Assembly (NCBI GenBank): GCA_947650365.1
Contig: OX393550.1
Location: 98,576,424-98,640,423 of the forward strand
Length of the DNA: 64,000 bases
Direction: 5' to 3'
Origin: Chamaelirium japonicum
Taxonomy: Eukaryota; Streptophyta; Magnoliopsida; Liliales; Melanthiaceae
Shown here: positions 9,840 to 21,333 of the stretch, piece after piece
Position numbering within the stretch: position 1 is the first letter of the stretch
Layout of the letters: every line of letters starts with the position of its first letter
The notes under the pieces: model-generated
The model's input: the letters and a program-made list of their open reading frames with translations, nothing else
What the model was told of the DNA's origin: nothing
Database searches by the model: none
Translations under genes and position numbers: made by a program

Positions 9840-11035
9840 GTGGCGACACACCGATGATGGTTACAATGGTTGTGTCTGCCAACTATGGTGACAACATTGT
9901 CCACGTCGACCGACGGTTACTAGAAAGATAAAAGACGATGGACAAGGTTTCTTTAGTGGTGGCGAGCGACAAAGACATTGGTGGTGGCAGCAGCAGCAAC
10001 CATGGAATCAAATTTCGACAAATGTCGGTGGATGTCGATATATGTCAGTGATTTGTTGGTGCTGTCGGCGAAAAGAACCTGTGACTGTACAATTATTTTA
10101 TTTTTCGGCCTCTGTTCGGTGACATCACCGATATTTGTCAGTTTGTCGGTGGATTTCGGTGAAAAAGCTAGGATTTTCAGCTGTTGCTCTTCTTTTGTGA
10201 ATAAAATATAAATTTTTGGGTTGGTAGCATTGTATAAATTGTATGCTTGCTTGCATTAATAGTTTACAGTTGTATGCTTGTATTTTGTATGGGACTTGAG
10301 CATTATAGCACTATGTTTGTACTTTGTACCTTGTACAACTATTCTACAATCGTTGAGACTTTGATTGGCTTTGAAATTTTGTATGGCATTCTACTTTGTA
10401 ATTTATTAAATGATTTAAAATTTTAAATATGAATCTAAAGTCCTAGATAAGTAAATATGCATATTTATACAACACAATGATTATCCTAAAGTTTTGCTGA
10501 AATATTCTATCTTTTTCATATCAAACGAACAAAATCAAAATTTGATCGAAAAAAGATAAATTTTTATCAAAAACACCAAAATTTGACCAAAAAATAAAAT
10601 ATTTTCACCGAAATTTGTCTACATTTTACAAATTTTCCACCGATATATTATCGAAAAACGATTTTTTTTTTGCCGACCAACATGGACACTGAAAACGACA
10701 TTTAAAACCTTAGCAGCAACTGGGGCCTCACCCGGGTTTCACACTAGCTCGTTATTAAAATGAGTCTCTCATAATTTTTAGATAGTATAATGGTAGGCGA
10801 TTTGGCATGGAGTACATACCTCGTCATGTTGAATGGAACCGATCAATAGATGACACATTAGGAAAGTCAAATGAAGCATTAAAGTTGGCATGGCTATTAA
10901 TTATATTGCTATTTACATAGCATATAGTTTTTTTTTTGGTAGGAACCATACAATATAGTTAGCATCCCACAACTCTTCTAAGTCCTTTTGTCTTCAAAGA
11001 TGGAGTCTCCTATTAAAGTAATAGGGTGACATCAA
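9840..11035. other. Intergenic, AT-rich
   Basis: It contains loosely inverted 'gtcggtggat'/'ccaccgatat' blocks (10025-10160 and 10600-10690) that could be an old MITE. No gene recognised. Confidence 0.4.
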
Positions 11036-11124
11036 CAAAACTATGATGGACAAGTGTCACATCTTATTTGCAATGTGTCCTCATTCAACGGGTACGATAT
11101 CAAAAATAGTAGGTTTACATAAAG

Positions 11125-11489
11125 AATAATGCTATTTGAACAAATTGGATCGACAATTTGTTGACACTCCATGTGAAAAGAAGAGGCGTCAACCATTGAG
11201 TGGGGGGACTATGGGCCATCACCTAAGGGATGCCACCACAACCAATTATCGCCCACAATCAACCTAACGCCATTGTCGCTGGATACCACCTCCGTGGACC
11301 ACCGCCCGTCCGTCGTGGTCCCACTGACCGCGTTCGGTGGTGAGCGGTGGCCGGGGGTGGTGGTGGCATCGCCTAGGGGTTAATCCCATGGCCCATAGTC
11401 CCATACTTCTACCACTGATAAGGTGACACCTCTTCTTTTCACGTGGAGTGTCAGCAGATTGTTGATCAGTTTGTTCAAATAGCATTATT
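11125..11489. mobile_element. MITE family E, copy 3 (intact)
   Basis: The ends are AATAATGCTATTTGAACAAA and the inverted TTTGTTCAAATAGCATTATT, followed inward by 'gatcgacaatttgttgacactcc' and its near-perfect complement. At 365 bp this is the reference copy for the interrupted element at 103-1785. Confidence 0.85.
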
Positions 11490-11934
11490 CTCACATAAAT
11501 GGCAAGACGATATCAAAAAAAAATATCTAGAAAGAGACAAGTGAATAGATGTCGTTAGTTAGTGGTGCACGTCAGGACGAGTTCAGTCCTCATACTCCCC
11601 TTCAAATATTGCAAACTTAAATATGCTCTCTTAGACAAAAAAAGAAAAAATAAAAAAATAAAAATTTTAGAGTAAGCCTTGCATAATTATGGCTTCATAG
11701 CGTCGCCCTTCCCTTCATAAAGTAAATATTGGGTCCGGTTCACTTTAAACCGATCGGTTCAAACGGTCTAATCAGTTTTTTTCGATTAAACCAATCACTT
11801 CATACGGTTTTTAAGATGTACCATACGTGTCCGATACATAATCGAACCCAAACTGGCGCTAGTTATGGTCCAATCGGTTCCAACCATCTAATTTGGTCCA
11901 CTTTTTCATACACCGGTTTCGGGTCGATGAATTT

Positions 11935-11935
<1 letters not shown>

Positions 11936-11965
<30 letters not shown>
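11936..11965. repeat. Poly(C) tract
   Basis: About 28 consecutive C residues near the middle of the duplicated segment. No coding meaning. Confidence 0.95.
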
Positions 11966-11967
<2 letters not shown>

Positions 11968-12088
11968 CCCCCAAATAACTTTCCAATGGACATACTCTAT
12001 TTGGGTTTTACGTTACGTAAAAGATTCAAAATTTCTTATTGAATTTTGAAGTTTATGACCAACTTGGTCATAGGTAGAATACTTCATT

Positions 12089-12483
12089 CATACCCATCAG
12101 GGGATAGAAGAGTTGGTAAGCAACTGATGCTTAAGTGAGAAGGTTGTGTGTTCGACTCCTCCCCCCTCGACTTATCTAGGAGTGCGGTGGGAAATTTCAA
12201 ATGGGTCAGACTGACGGAACCAGGATTTTATACTGGGAGGGGCCAAAACATAATAATTTCGTCTAAGGGGGGCCAAAACATAAAAAAAAAAAGTTATATA
12301 CTAAAATTCAAACATTTTATTATATAGTTTTTAAAAAAATATAATTGTGGGAGGGCCATGGCCCCCCTTGGTCCATACATAGTTCCGTCCGTCAGACCTC
12401 TGTCTCGGAGGGATTTGCCCAACTCAAAGTGAGCAATTTCCCAAAAGGTTTCCGAACAACGACTGATCTCACAGGAAAAAAAA
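12089..12483 (+). mobile_element. tRNA-related SINE, copy 2, interrupted
   Basis: It is orthologous to the SINE at 2774-2978 (same left flank 'ggtagaat.cttcatt'). The body includes 'gataagcaactgatgctt', B-box-like 'gtgttcgactcctccc' and a 3' A-run at about 12475-12483. The body is split at 12212-12397 by a small terminal-inverted-repeat element. Confidence 0.8.
12212..12390. mobile_element. Small TIR element nested in the SINE
   Basis: The 179-bp insert is flanked by a perfect 7-bp duplication GTCAGAC (12205-12211 and 12391-12397). The ends are TGACGGAACCAGG and the roughly inverted ATAGTTCCGTCC. The interior has 'gggaggggcc' and 'gggccatggcccccc'. A related interior occurs at about 51008-51160. 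No coding capacity. Confidence 0.75.
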
Positions 12484-12560
12484 ATGATTTGGTATATAAG
12501 GTTAGTCTTAGAATGCCAACTCATCAGTATGTCAATTCTTTGAGGAGTATCAATTATTGG

Positions 12561-13440
12561 CCCTTTCGTTCCCCTAGGGTTAGGGTTTGGATTGCGCTTT
12601 CTTGCCCCCCTCGGACGTCGGCGGCGGCTCTGGGGAGGCCAGGACACCGGCTCACATCACACGTACTTGGGGTGGGATCTAGCCCCCTTCCTACCCATTT
12701 GTCAATAGGGGATCTCCGATAGCCGGCGTTTTGTGTTCGTCGCGTTGGAGACGCCCGGCTCTCCCCTGCTGGGTTTGACGGCCCCGTTCAACCAGATTGG
12801 GGGTAAGGCCTCTCGCCAGCTTCAGCTGGAGTGTAGATCTGGCGCCGACGACGATGATTTCCACCAGTGCTGTCCAGATCGCCTCCTCTGACCTGTGGAG
12901 CAGCTCCCGGTGGTTTGTGGCGGTGGCAGGGGTTTCGACAGCGGCTTAGAGTCACAGTTTGGCATCACCTTCATCTTCTGGGTTGTGCAGTGGGAGTTGG
13001 CAAATGAACGCCTTTTAGTGCATGTGGCGACCAATTTTTTTTGGTTTGTATTGTATTCCCTTTTTTTTTTTTTCTCCTCTTTGTTTCTTACCTTCTGTCG
13101 TGTATGGCGTAGTTTTTGGCTCTGTCTGTTGTGCGGATGTATAGGTTTTAGGTCTGTTTTCTCTGGTCCATCGGTGTGGCGGCGGTGGATTGTGCAGTGT
13201 TGTGCCATCGGTTGCGCCAGTTGTCGTGCCTTCTCCACGCCGGATGACGGTCTTGGGTTGCTTGCACCAGTTGTAGTGCCTTCTCCACACCGGATGGCAG
13301 TCTTGGGTTGCTTTGCGCCAGTTGTAGTGCCTTCTCCACACCAGATGGTGGTCTTGGGTTGCTTGCGCCGGCATGTGGCACCTTTTGAAGGTCCTTTGGT
13401 GACCTCCCCTTCTATGACATCTAACAAAAAAAAAAGAAGT
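12561..13440 (+). mobile_element. Non-autonomous poly(A) retroposon, family F, copy 2
   Basis: A 13-bp perfect target duplication, TATCAATTATTGG, flanks it (12548-12560 and 13441-13453). The 3' end has a run of ten A followed by gaagt. It begins 'ccctagggttaggg', shared with the 1.3-kb copy at 158-1482. The other segmental copy has the empty site ('gattattggaggtctggtgg', near 3275-3295). The open frames are not like known transposon proteins. A 50-bp unit is repeated three times near its 3' end. Confidence 0.8.
13213..13363 (+). repeat. Three tandem 50-51-bp units in retroposon F
   Basis: Each unit begins 'gc(g/a)ccagttgt(c/a)gtgcc' and ends 'tcttgggttgctt'. Starts are at about 13213, 13263 and 13314. 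Confidence 0.85.
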
Positions 13441-13474
13441 TATCAATTATTGGGAGGCCGGTGGAAGGAGAGAG

Positions 13475-13696
13475 CAATGTTTTCAAAACCGGACCAATAC
13501 AAATCGGAAAGGCATCCGGTTTGGTCCAAATCAGTTCAAACAGTTGATTCAACCGTTTGAATCACATAAAAATAGGTTTTTTTAAGCAATGTTTATTAAA
13601 TTTTTCAATCAAAAGTTTGATTCCTCGGCTAACAAACAAACCGGTTTATTCAAAGACCGAACCGAAACATGTTCCGGTCCGGTTATTAAAACAATG
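13475..13696. mobile_element. MITE family I (hAT-like), 222 bp
   Basis: A perfect 8-bp target duplication, GGAGAGAG, flanks it (13467-13474 and 13697-13704). The terminal inverted repeats are CAATGTTTTCAAAACCGGACC and the inverted GGTCCGGTTATTAAAACAATG. The paralogous segment has a single 'aaaaaggagagtttggagtc' near 3313, i.e. the empty site. The interior is AT-rich with 'ccggtt' words. Confidence 0.85.
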
Positions 13697-13877
13697 GGAG
13701 AGAGTTTGGAGTCATGCTTATGTCTCCTATTTAAGGCGACACATCACGGCCCTTGGTTCAGGTTGAGTGTTATTCACCTATCGAGTTTTCTACCATCGAA
13801 CGACTGTGATGTGTTTCCCTTATGAACGGACACCTTATTAGATCATTACTCTATAAAAAATGCAAAAGGATGACCTT

Positions 13878-14131
13878 ACAATCTGCTGACACTCCACGTG
13901 AAAAGAAGAGGTGTCATCTTCTGAGTGGTGAGACTATGGGCCATCCTCTAAGGGATAGCATCACCATTGGCCACCGCCCACCATCGACCGCCAGTCGGCC
14001 GCTGCCACCGACCACCAACCAACTACCTGCACAACCCAACTGACGGGGGTGGTCGCCGATGGCAACGAGTTCAGTGACCTCTACTAACAAGGTGACACCT
14101 CTCCTTTTTCACATGGAGTGCCATCAGTTGA
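13878..14131. mobile_element. MITE family E, copy 4 (ends eroded)
   Basis: The inner inverted arms are preserved ('aatctgctgacactccacgtg' at 13880 and 'cacatggagtgccatcag' near 14110). The outermost AATAATGCT ends are lost. It is the paralogue of the MITE at 3533-3866. Confidence 0.7.
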
Positions 14132-15096
14132 ATGAGGGCAATGAAAAGAGTATGGGACTCTCCTGACTTTGATGTATGTAGCTGTCTTATAAAGACAGGA
14201 CAAGGCTTTCATTTTCAGCCTTTTAGCCCGGATTCTCAATGAATCAAGCTGCACCCGGATTTTGCGCAGAGCTTTAGATTTGGGTGTTTGATATTTGCAA
14301 CCACACAAATCACCCCCACCCACCCACCACAAATTACTATCACATGCAACTTAAACCAATAAAAAAATGATAAATATGTCCCTGAAAGCATCAAAGGCAT
14401 ATTGATTTGTACACCGCCACCTCCACATCCACCACCGAAATCGTCGGTCACATACACCTCACTATTGCCTCCTCCCTGCTGCGGTCGCCACCTTGTCCAC
14501 CCTCACCTCCCTCTCTTCCTCCTATTCTTTCTCCTCTTAGCAATTCCGATCGCCCCACTGGATCCGCCACTCCCATGCACTTCACCGCCATCTCTCCCCC
14601 CTCCCGTTTCCCTTTTCCTCTTCCCCCCTCCCCCCTCTATCTTTCTCTTCATTCCTGCAGATCGATGTTCCAGTCGCTCTCGACCGACATGGTTGTCGGC
14701 TGCTCCTCACCGACATGGTGTGGTCCATGTTGGTCGGGATTCACCTACATGCACCACACCATGTCGGTCAAGAGCAATCAGCAGCCATGTCGGGCAAAAG
14801 CGACCAGCATGTTCGCGGGAAATAGGAAGAGGAGGAGGCGGAGAAAAAAGAAAAATGGAAGGAGGGAGGAGGTGACGGTGTGGTGCATGGAACCGATAGA
14901 GCTCTGGCAGGGCGATCGAAGTGGGAGGCGAAGGAGGACGCGCTAATGAGGACACGCGGGTGGAGCGGGCAGGGGAGAGAGGGGGAGGCAGACCATTTTG
15001 TGGGGTACATTATCAAAATAAAAAGTAATACAAAAAGAAATTAGAGTTGGAGTGTGTGTGTGTGTGCATAATATCGGGGTATTAGTAATTTTGTGG
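14132..15096. other. Intergenic, duplicated pyrimidine-rich block
   Basis: Paralogue of about 3870-4650. Proline/serine-rich open frames on both strands come from CCT/CTC-rich sequence and differ in frame from the other copy, so I do not call a gene. Confidence 0.55.
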
Positions 15097-15104
15097 GTGC
15101 CAGG

Positions 15105-15569
15105 TAGGGGTGGCAATGGGTCGTGTCGGGTCGGGTTTGTGTCGTGTCTAGTTTCGGGTCGTGTCCAAAACCCTTAGACCCAGACCCGGACCCAACCCGT
15201 TTAACTAATCGTGTCTAGATCCTAAACCCGTACCCGACCCGTTTATAAACGGGTAGACTTGATAAGACCCGTTAGATCGTTTATCACGCGGGTTTATTCA
15301 GTAGACCCGATCCAATCCAATCCGACTCGACCCGACCTAACTCGATAGACCCGTTGATACTATATATTACAGTATCGGATTGCGGGTAGACCCGACCCGT
15401 TGAATTTTAAACGGGTCTACCGTGTCCAAACCCTAAACCCGGACCTGACCCGTTTATTAAACTGGTCTATTGTGTCAACCCGTTTACAACCCGAACCCAT
15501 TTAGTCCAGACCCAGACCCGCTAACTTTGTGCCGGGTCTACCGTGTCAGGTCCGAAATTGCCAGCCCTA
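15105..15569. mobile_element. hAT-like MITE, family A, copy 1 (complete)
   Basis: A perfect 8-bp target duplication, GTGCCAGG, flanks it (15097-15104 and 15570-15577). The ends are TAGGGGTGGCAAT and the inverted ATTGCCAGCCCTA. The whole 465-bp interior is made of GGGTCGGGT / ACCCGACCC words ('acgggtagac', 'gacccgtt', 'gggtctaccgtgtc'). No transposase. TAGGG-type ends and 8-bp duplications fit the hAT superfamily. Confidence 0.9.
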
Positions 15570-15609
15570 GTGCCAGGCAGCAACACCCTTGACTTTAATA
15601 AGAAATAAG

Positions 15610-17559
15610 TGTTGGAATTAGATCCGCTTATCAGAGTCGCAGCGGAAGCAAAACAAAGATCCGAAGATCATACGGTGTATGTTTCATTACAATTAATTCT
15701 ACAAAACAATCTACATGCAAATCTATGATCTTAGCATATGTGCGGACACCCTAGAGGCATACTACGATCTACGGAAGACATGCATGTATCTAGTTAGGTG
15801 TTTAGAATCATCATACCTTTTGGATGATCCGGAGATGACGGAACGATGAAGAACCGCACTTGAATCGCAAGGAAAACTGTCGGATAGCACCTTGTCCTTT
15901 GCGAATTGAAGAATCCTCGAAATCCCGTCTCTGAGTGCAAGGATTACGAGCCGACGGAGGAATCCGTTGCGAAGACGATGGCGAGTCGCGAGGTTTCCTC
16001 CTTCTCTTTCTCTCTTCTTCCTTCTCCTTCCTTCCTTTTTCTTCTCCCTTCTTCTTCCTCTCTTTTCCTAGGCCGAAACCACAAAGGAGGAGCAAAGGGG
16101 GGTCGGATTTTTGGAGGAGAGGGGAAAAACCATAGGGCCGGCCCACACTCTCCCTATTCTACTTATAGGGCCGGTCTCCCATGGCTTCAAGGAAGCTAGG
16201 GCTGGACCTAGAGAGATTAGGATAGAGGGGGGGCGGTTTTTAGGGATTTCCAATGTCTATCGTGAAGCCTGGGCGAAAGCGCCCTTCACGAAAAGTGGAA
16301 AACTGAAAGAGAGACTGAGTGAGGTGCGCTACTCGGAATCGAGTTTCGTCAGCGCCTATGAGCTTCTGGAATTATTCCGCTCATTCTAAGATCCATATTT
16401 AATGTGTTCTAAGCCATATTTCAGTATTTACCAAAATACCCCTACGGCCCGTAACCATGTGAATTAGGTTCTTAGGCTCCGGGCTTGCGCTCCATCGCGC
16501 TACTTTGCATCCAACGTATCCAACTAGGTCAGGGAACAATTCCTATACGCAACGACAGGGTGGAACCTTCAGGGTTTGGGATCTCTAGCTCCAACCGGAT
16601 CCCTGATTAACTATTCCGGTGACACACCGAAAGTTCCGTTAATCAGCCCTAATCCGATTAACCCACGTAGCCACCCAGAGTGCGACGCGAGTTGAACTCT
16701 AGTGATCCTAAACTTATGTTACTCCCTCATAACCCTGTTCTCTACTATACTCCGATAATCCTCAGTCCCTCCTATTACTGGTGCCATGATACGACTCGGG
16801 CGACGGGGAGCACCGTCAGATCCCAATCGATCATCTGACTTGGGTTTGATGACTTGTCATCTATAACACCACACACCTTCCGGTGCTATGCCTAGCATCC
16901 GGAACGTCGTCAGTCATACTGACAACCACCAGGCCTGGGTTAACTGTGTGGACAGATTGACTCATCAAAATGCACCCATCCAACACTGGATGTCGGATAA
17001 CCTATAGGGATTACATGTTACTCAAGCGCCAGCCGGGTAACCCAATGTACCGTGGTATTGGACTATGGAAGGTTCGCACACGTTGGCACATCAAAGCACC
17101 ACACAACTGGTTGGCCCAGTGTACATGGTCCCTCAGGGTTAAGGACAGATTATCTATAGTAGTAAGATGGTTTATGCACCAGTGTCTGAATCACTGAACT
17201 GTGCACCGTCTTGGTTCATGTTCAACACGATCATCGTGCTTGGTCAGGTGAATGGGAATCCCACGTTCCTGTGGTAGAGACTTCACCACATCCTCTACCT
17301 GCCAATAGCTTGTTCTCAGTGAAGCGACCGGCATCGCCTAAGCTGTGACATAGTTCCAGGTCTACACAGAACTGGTCCACTGGGTCTCCCAAGCATGGAT
17401 CCTCCATGCACCTCAGTGGCCTACTGTGTTCCCTAGGGTCCTTTTATTATATAAGTATTATCATACACTAGAGTAATATTCTAATTAAAGTAATAATCAA
17501 AGTCATCTTTATTAATGTTAATATAGAAATTCCACCCTAAGGACACACGAGCTACAATA
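15610..17559 (-). repeat. 3' LTR of the 9.6-kb copia element
   Basis: About 1950 bp, beginning TGTTGGAATTAGATCCGCTT on the plus strand. Its inner end reads ...GCTACAATA where the other LTR has ...GCTACAACA, so the terminal CA is mutated here. It contains a (CTT/CCT)-rich stretch and short frames repeated in the other LTR. Confidence 0.95.
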
Positions 17560-17573
17560 ATCTCCCACTTGGC

Positions 17574-18128
17574 CTAGCAGGGAACGACAGTCTTAACTCC
17601 CATGGCATCCACGTGCTTCTCAAAAGCCTTGGTCGGTAACACCTTTGTGAAAGGGTCTGCCATGTTATCTGCAGACACCACCTGAGTCACTGCAACCTCC
17701 CCTCGCTTCTGCAAGTCCCGGATAATATAGTATTTTCGCTCGATATACTTGCTCTTCTGGTGATATCTTGGCTCCTTGGATTGTGCTACCGCTCCACTAT
17801 TGTCACAGTAAAGGACAATAGGATCTTGAGCTCCTGGTACGCATCCTAAGTCCGTGAGGAACTTCTTGAGCCACACTGCCTCCTTAGCTGCTTCACACGC
17901 TTCAACGTACTCAGCCTTTGTCGTCGAATCTGCGATGTATCCCTGCTTCACGCTCATCCAACTAACAGCTCCTCCTCCTAATAAAAACACAAACCCTGAC
18001 GTCGATCTTCTGGATTCCGGATCTGACGCAAAGTCAGAATCCGTATACCCAATCGGCGTCAGTTCTTGTGAAGAGTAAACTAACTCATAATCTCTCGTCC
18101 TACGGAGATACTTGAGTATACTTTTCAC
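17574..18128 (-). pseudogene. Copia RNase H domain
   Basis: A 184-codon frame ends pol. It has the expected order of copia RNase H features: YLRRTRDYELVY, a YTDSDFASDPE acidic motif, the SGFVFLLGGGAVSW block, KAEY, CDNSGAV, and the closing NMADPFTKVLP. All four acidic positions I can recognise are kept, so this domain alone looks intact. It belongs to the defective copia polyprotein and is separated from the RT part by in-frame stops near 18160-18260. It is not a host gene. Confidence 0.9.
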
Positions 18129-18257
18129 AGTAGTCCAGTGCCCTGGACCCGGATTTGACTAATATCTGCCCATCATGCCTACTGCATAGCATATATCTGG
18201 TCTCGTGCACTGCATAGCATACATCAGACTCCCTACAGCTGAAGCATAATGAATCTT

Positions 18258-18969
18258 CTACATCTCTGCCCTCTCCTCAGGAGTCTTAGGACCCTGATAC
18301 TTGGACAATTTCATTCCATGTCTAAATGGAACTAGTCCCTTCTTGGAGTTGTGCATATTGAATCTGACCAAGATAGTATCTATGTAGGCTGACTGTGACA
18401 ACGAGAGAGTCTTGTTCTGGCGATCTCGAGTTACCTTGATCCCCAGAACATAACTCGCTTCACCCAGGTCCTTCATGTCAAATTGAGAGAATAACCACAC
18501 CTTCACTGTAGACAACGTTCCAACATCGTTTCCAATGAGCAGGATATCGTCTACGTAAAGCACTAGATAAACTACTGCAGTCGTTGAGGAATGCGATCTT
18601 GACATCCATTTGCCAGATCTCCCAATCATAATGGGCTGCAATGGACAAGAGGGTCCAGATAGACTTAAGCATAGCCACTGGTGAAAAGGTTTCGTCATAG
18701 TCGATCCCTTCTTGCTGGGTATAACCCTTAGCGACTAGTCTAGCTTTGTAAGTCTCAATGGTACCATCCGGACCTCTTTTCTTTTTGTACACCCACTTAC
18801 ACCCAACAAGTTTAACGTTGTGAGGTGGTGTTATAAGTGTCCAGACCGAGTTTTGGGACATCGATGTCAGTTCTGCCTCCATGGCTTCCTGCCATGCTGT
18901 ATGGTCAGAGGATACCATCGCTTCGTCATAGTTCAGAGGATCATCCTCTTGAAATTCTGGATCAACCAT
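18258..18969 (-). pseudogene. Copia reverse transcriptase, internally deleted
   Basis: The N-terminal part keeps WQEAMEAELTSMSQNSVW, CKWVYKKKRGPDG, YKARLVAKGYTQQEGIDYDETFSPVA and the QMDVKIAFLN motif. In a shifted frame the next recognisable text is VVYLVLYVDDILLIGN, then DMKDLGEASYVLGI. The roughly 75 residues that normally lie between AFLNG and YVDD (PEGF to GLKQ region) are missing. The junction is near 18585 on the plus strand. This deletion plus frameshift should abolish polymerase activity. Confidence 0.88.
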
Positions 18970-19026
18970 AAAGGCTTCTCCGATGTATCTATCAGGAGCA
19001 CTTGTGGTCCTCCCACTGCGACGAGC

Positions 19027-19971
19027 TTACGGTGGTTCCATAGGAGTCGATTCTACAGTATCGTTTATCTTAGTGGTATCGGCTCCCACTATGTTTTCTG
19101 TTTGCGTACTTTCATCAGTACCAAGCAATTCTTCAAGAACTACTTTACTGGTGGGCTTATGGTCTATTAAATAATTCTGCTTCAGGAATACGACGTTCGT
19201 CGAGACGACAACCTTTCTATCATCAGGATCATAAAACAAACCACCCTTTGTCCCTTTTGGATACCCAACGAACAGACATACCTTAGTTTTTGACTCTATC
19301 TTATCTCGCTTGTCCTTCCGCACATGTGCTGGACAACCCCAAATCCTAAGGTGCTGTAGTCTTGGCTTTCGCTTCAACCACAGCTCCCAAGGAGTTAGGG
19401 GTACTGACTTTGATGGAACAAAGTTCAAAGTATATGCTGCCGTTTCTAGGGCATATCCCCCAAAACTAGGTGGCAATATTGCATAACTCATCATAGTCCG
19501 AACCATGTCTAACAAAGTTCAGTTTCTCCTCTTAGATACACCATTTTGTTGTGGTGTCCCTGGTGCAGTCAACTGGGATACGATCCCATGCTCACGCAGG
19601 TACCCAATAAATTCATCCGATAGGTATTCGCTTCCTCGATCCGATCGAAAAGACTTGATACTTTTACCCGTTTACTTTTCTGCTTCAGCTCTGAACTCCT
19701 TGAATTTATCAAAGGATTCAGACTTCCGCCGCATTAGGTATATGTATCCAAACCTCAAGTGATCATCCGTGAAGGTGATGAAATACTCGAAGCCTCCTAT
19801 GGCACGGACACTTATGGGCCCACATACATCAGTGTGTACCAACTCTAATACCTCCTTAGATCTGCTACCTTTGGCTCGGAAAGATCTTTTAGTCATCTTG
19901 CCTTCCATGCAAGACTCACACGTCGGTAGGCTTTCTGAAACATTTGGACTTAAGAGTCCTACCTTAACCAA
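19027..19971 (-). pseudogene. Copia integrase, mutated
   Basis: 19971-19672 holds the CxxC part of the zinc-binding region (CESCMEGKMTK), HTDVCGP with the first catalytic Asp, and YFITFTDDHLRFGYIY. Then, past a stop, come SFRSDRGSEYLS (second Asp) and NGVSKRRN. Copia integrases normally read NGVAERRN there, so the third catalytic residue (Glu) is replaced by Lys. 19515-19027 continues with MLDMVRTMMSYA, the WELWLKRKP block and the C-terminal GYPKGTKGGLFYDPDD. At least three stop codons interrupt the frame. Confidence 0.9.
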
Positions 19972-20029
19972 CCTGTGAACCCTGTTTGAGGCTATGCGTT
20001 CAAGCCTTAGATGCCAAAGGAGTGTTGGA

Positions 20030-20565
20030 TTATCTGAGGGATTTTTTTTTAGATGAATTAATCACACAAGCTTCAGTTATGCTATCCTGCTTATGATTGG
20101 AGTTAATCACATAAAGACCATTATGTATCTTTTCCTTACAAACAAAGGAACCATTTAATTTAATTGACACACCAGAAGCATCAAATAAAACTGAAAAACC
20201 TTTATTATTCAATAAGGAAACAGAAATTAAGTTTCGTCTCAAGGACGGTACATAAATTATGTCTCTAAGTAATAAACTTCTTCCATCAAGGAACTGCAAG
20301 ATGACATCTCCAATTGCTCAGCCTCTGCCACGGCCTCAGTTCCCATGCTTAGGATCATCTCCCCATCACCCAGTTTTCTTGTCTCATTGAACCCCTACAA
20401 ATTATTGCAAGCATGGTTAGTGGAACCAGAATCCACAATCCATGAAACTGGAGAACAACTGGATGCTACAAGGGATTCCACTATATGGATTTGAGATATA
20501 CCTGTCTCAGCCTTCTTGGGAGCCGCACAGCAGTCGCCCTTCCAGTGCCCCTTCTTGTCGCATTA
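20030..20565 (-). pseudogene. Copia protease and gag-pre-integrase region, broken
   Basis: Downstream of the zinc knuckle on the minus strand I read VSWIVDSGSTNHACNNL (retroviral-type aspartic protease D-S-G) near 20410-20450, with a stop just after. Next come LRDIIYVPSLRRNLISVSLL and SVLFDASGVSIKLNGSFVCK (20299-20030), typical of the protease C-terminus and gag-pre-integrase linker. Stops break the frame. Confidence 0.8.
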
Positions 20566-21333
20566 GAAACATTTTACTTTGGGCTTCGCCGGACCATTCT
20601 GCTTAGGAACCTGCAACTGCACCTGGCCCATCTTCATGGGCTTCGTAGACTTTCTTTTCTGAAACTTGCCTTTGGCTTTCAGAGAAGAATTCCACTCCAT
20701 GTTCAGGGATTGGGCTCCTGCCTTCATCTCGTCCTCTGCCGCCTGGAGCACCGCTAGGAGCTCTGCGTTAGACATCTCCAACCGGTTAAGGTTAAAGTTG
20801 GTAACGAAGCCCTCAAACACTCCTGACAGAGACGCGAGGAAAATATCAGTTTGGATCTCTGCATCCAAGATGACATTGAAGGAGCCAAGCTTGTTCACAT
20901 AGCCAAACAATTTCAGCATATGATCCTGAACTAAAGTTACCTCTGCCATCTTCGTGGACACCAATTTCTTGATGGTCAGGTAACGAGTTACCCGACTACG
21001 ACCCTCGAACATTTCCTTTAGGTAGAGCATCATGTCTGAAGCAAAGGCCATGTCTTCAACTTGCTTCTGAAGGATGGTCTGCAAGGATGCCACTATGTAG
21101 CACTTGTACATCTCATCAGCATCTAGCCAGTCTTTTCATTCCTTCAACTGGGTCTCAGTCGCACTTGGTCCCGGCATGGCCGGTTGAGGGGTACTTAGGG
21201 CAATTGTATGTTTACCAACCCTTAGGACGAGCATTAGGTTACGCTTCCAGTCCTCGTAGTTTGGTCCCGTAAGTTTGTTATCATTAAGTATGGAGGCAAG
21301 GGGGTCGAGCTTGGTCATGATTTCTGTAAACAA
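20563..21333 (-). pseudogene. Copia gag (capsid to zinc knuckle), broken
   Basis: 21333-21136 begins near MTKLDPLASILNDNKLTGPNYEDWKRNL, the usual copia gag start. After a stop, 21111-20563 continues MYKCYIVASLQ, DMMLYLKEMF, LLAVLQAAEDEM and a lysine-rich tail. The zinc knuckle reads CF-stop-CDKKGHWKGDC: the stop (20563-20565) falls inside the CCHC motif. Confidence 0.88.

Noticed and set aside
14402..15016. Proline-rich frames on both strands
   Set aside because: Low-complexity pyrimidine-rich duplicated block with no splice or domain evidence.
16111..16389. Short plus-strand frames in the LTRs (also near 23744-23941)
   Set aside because: They recur because the LTR is duplicated; they differ in length between LTRs and lack domains.
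19505..20902. Plus-strand frames across the copia element
   Set aside because: They are antisense shadows of the gag-pol coding region on the minus strand.
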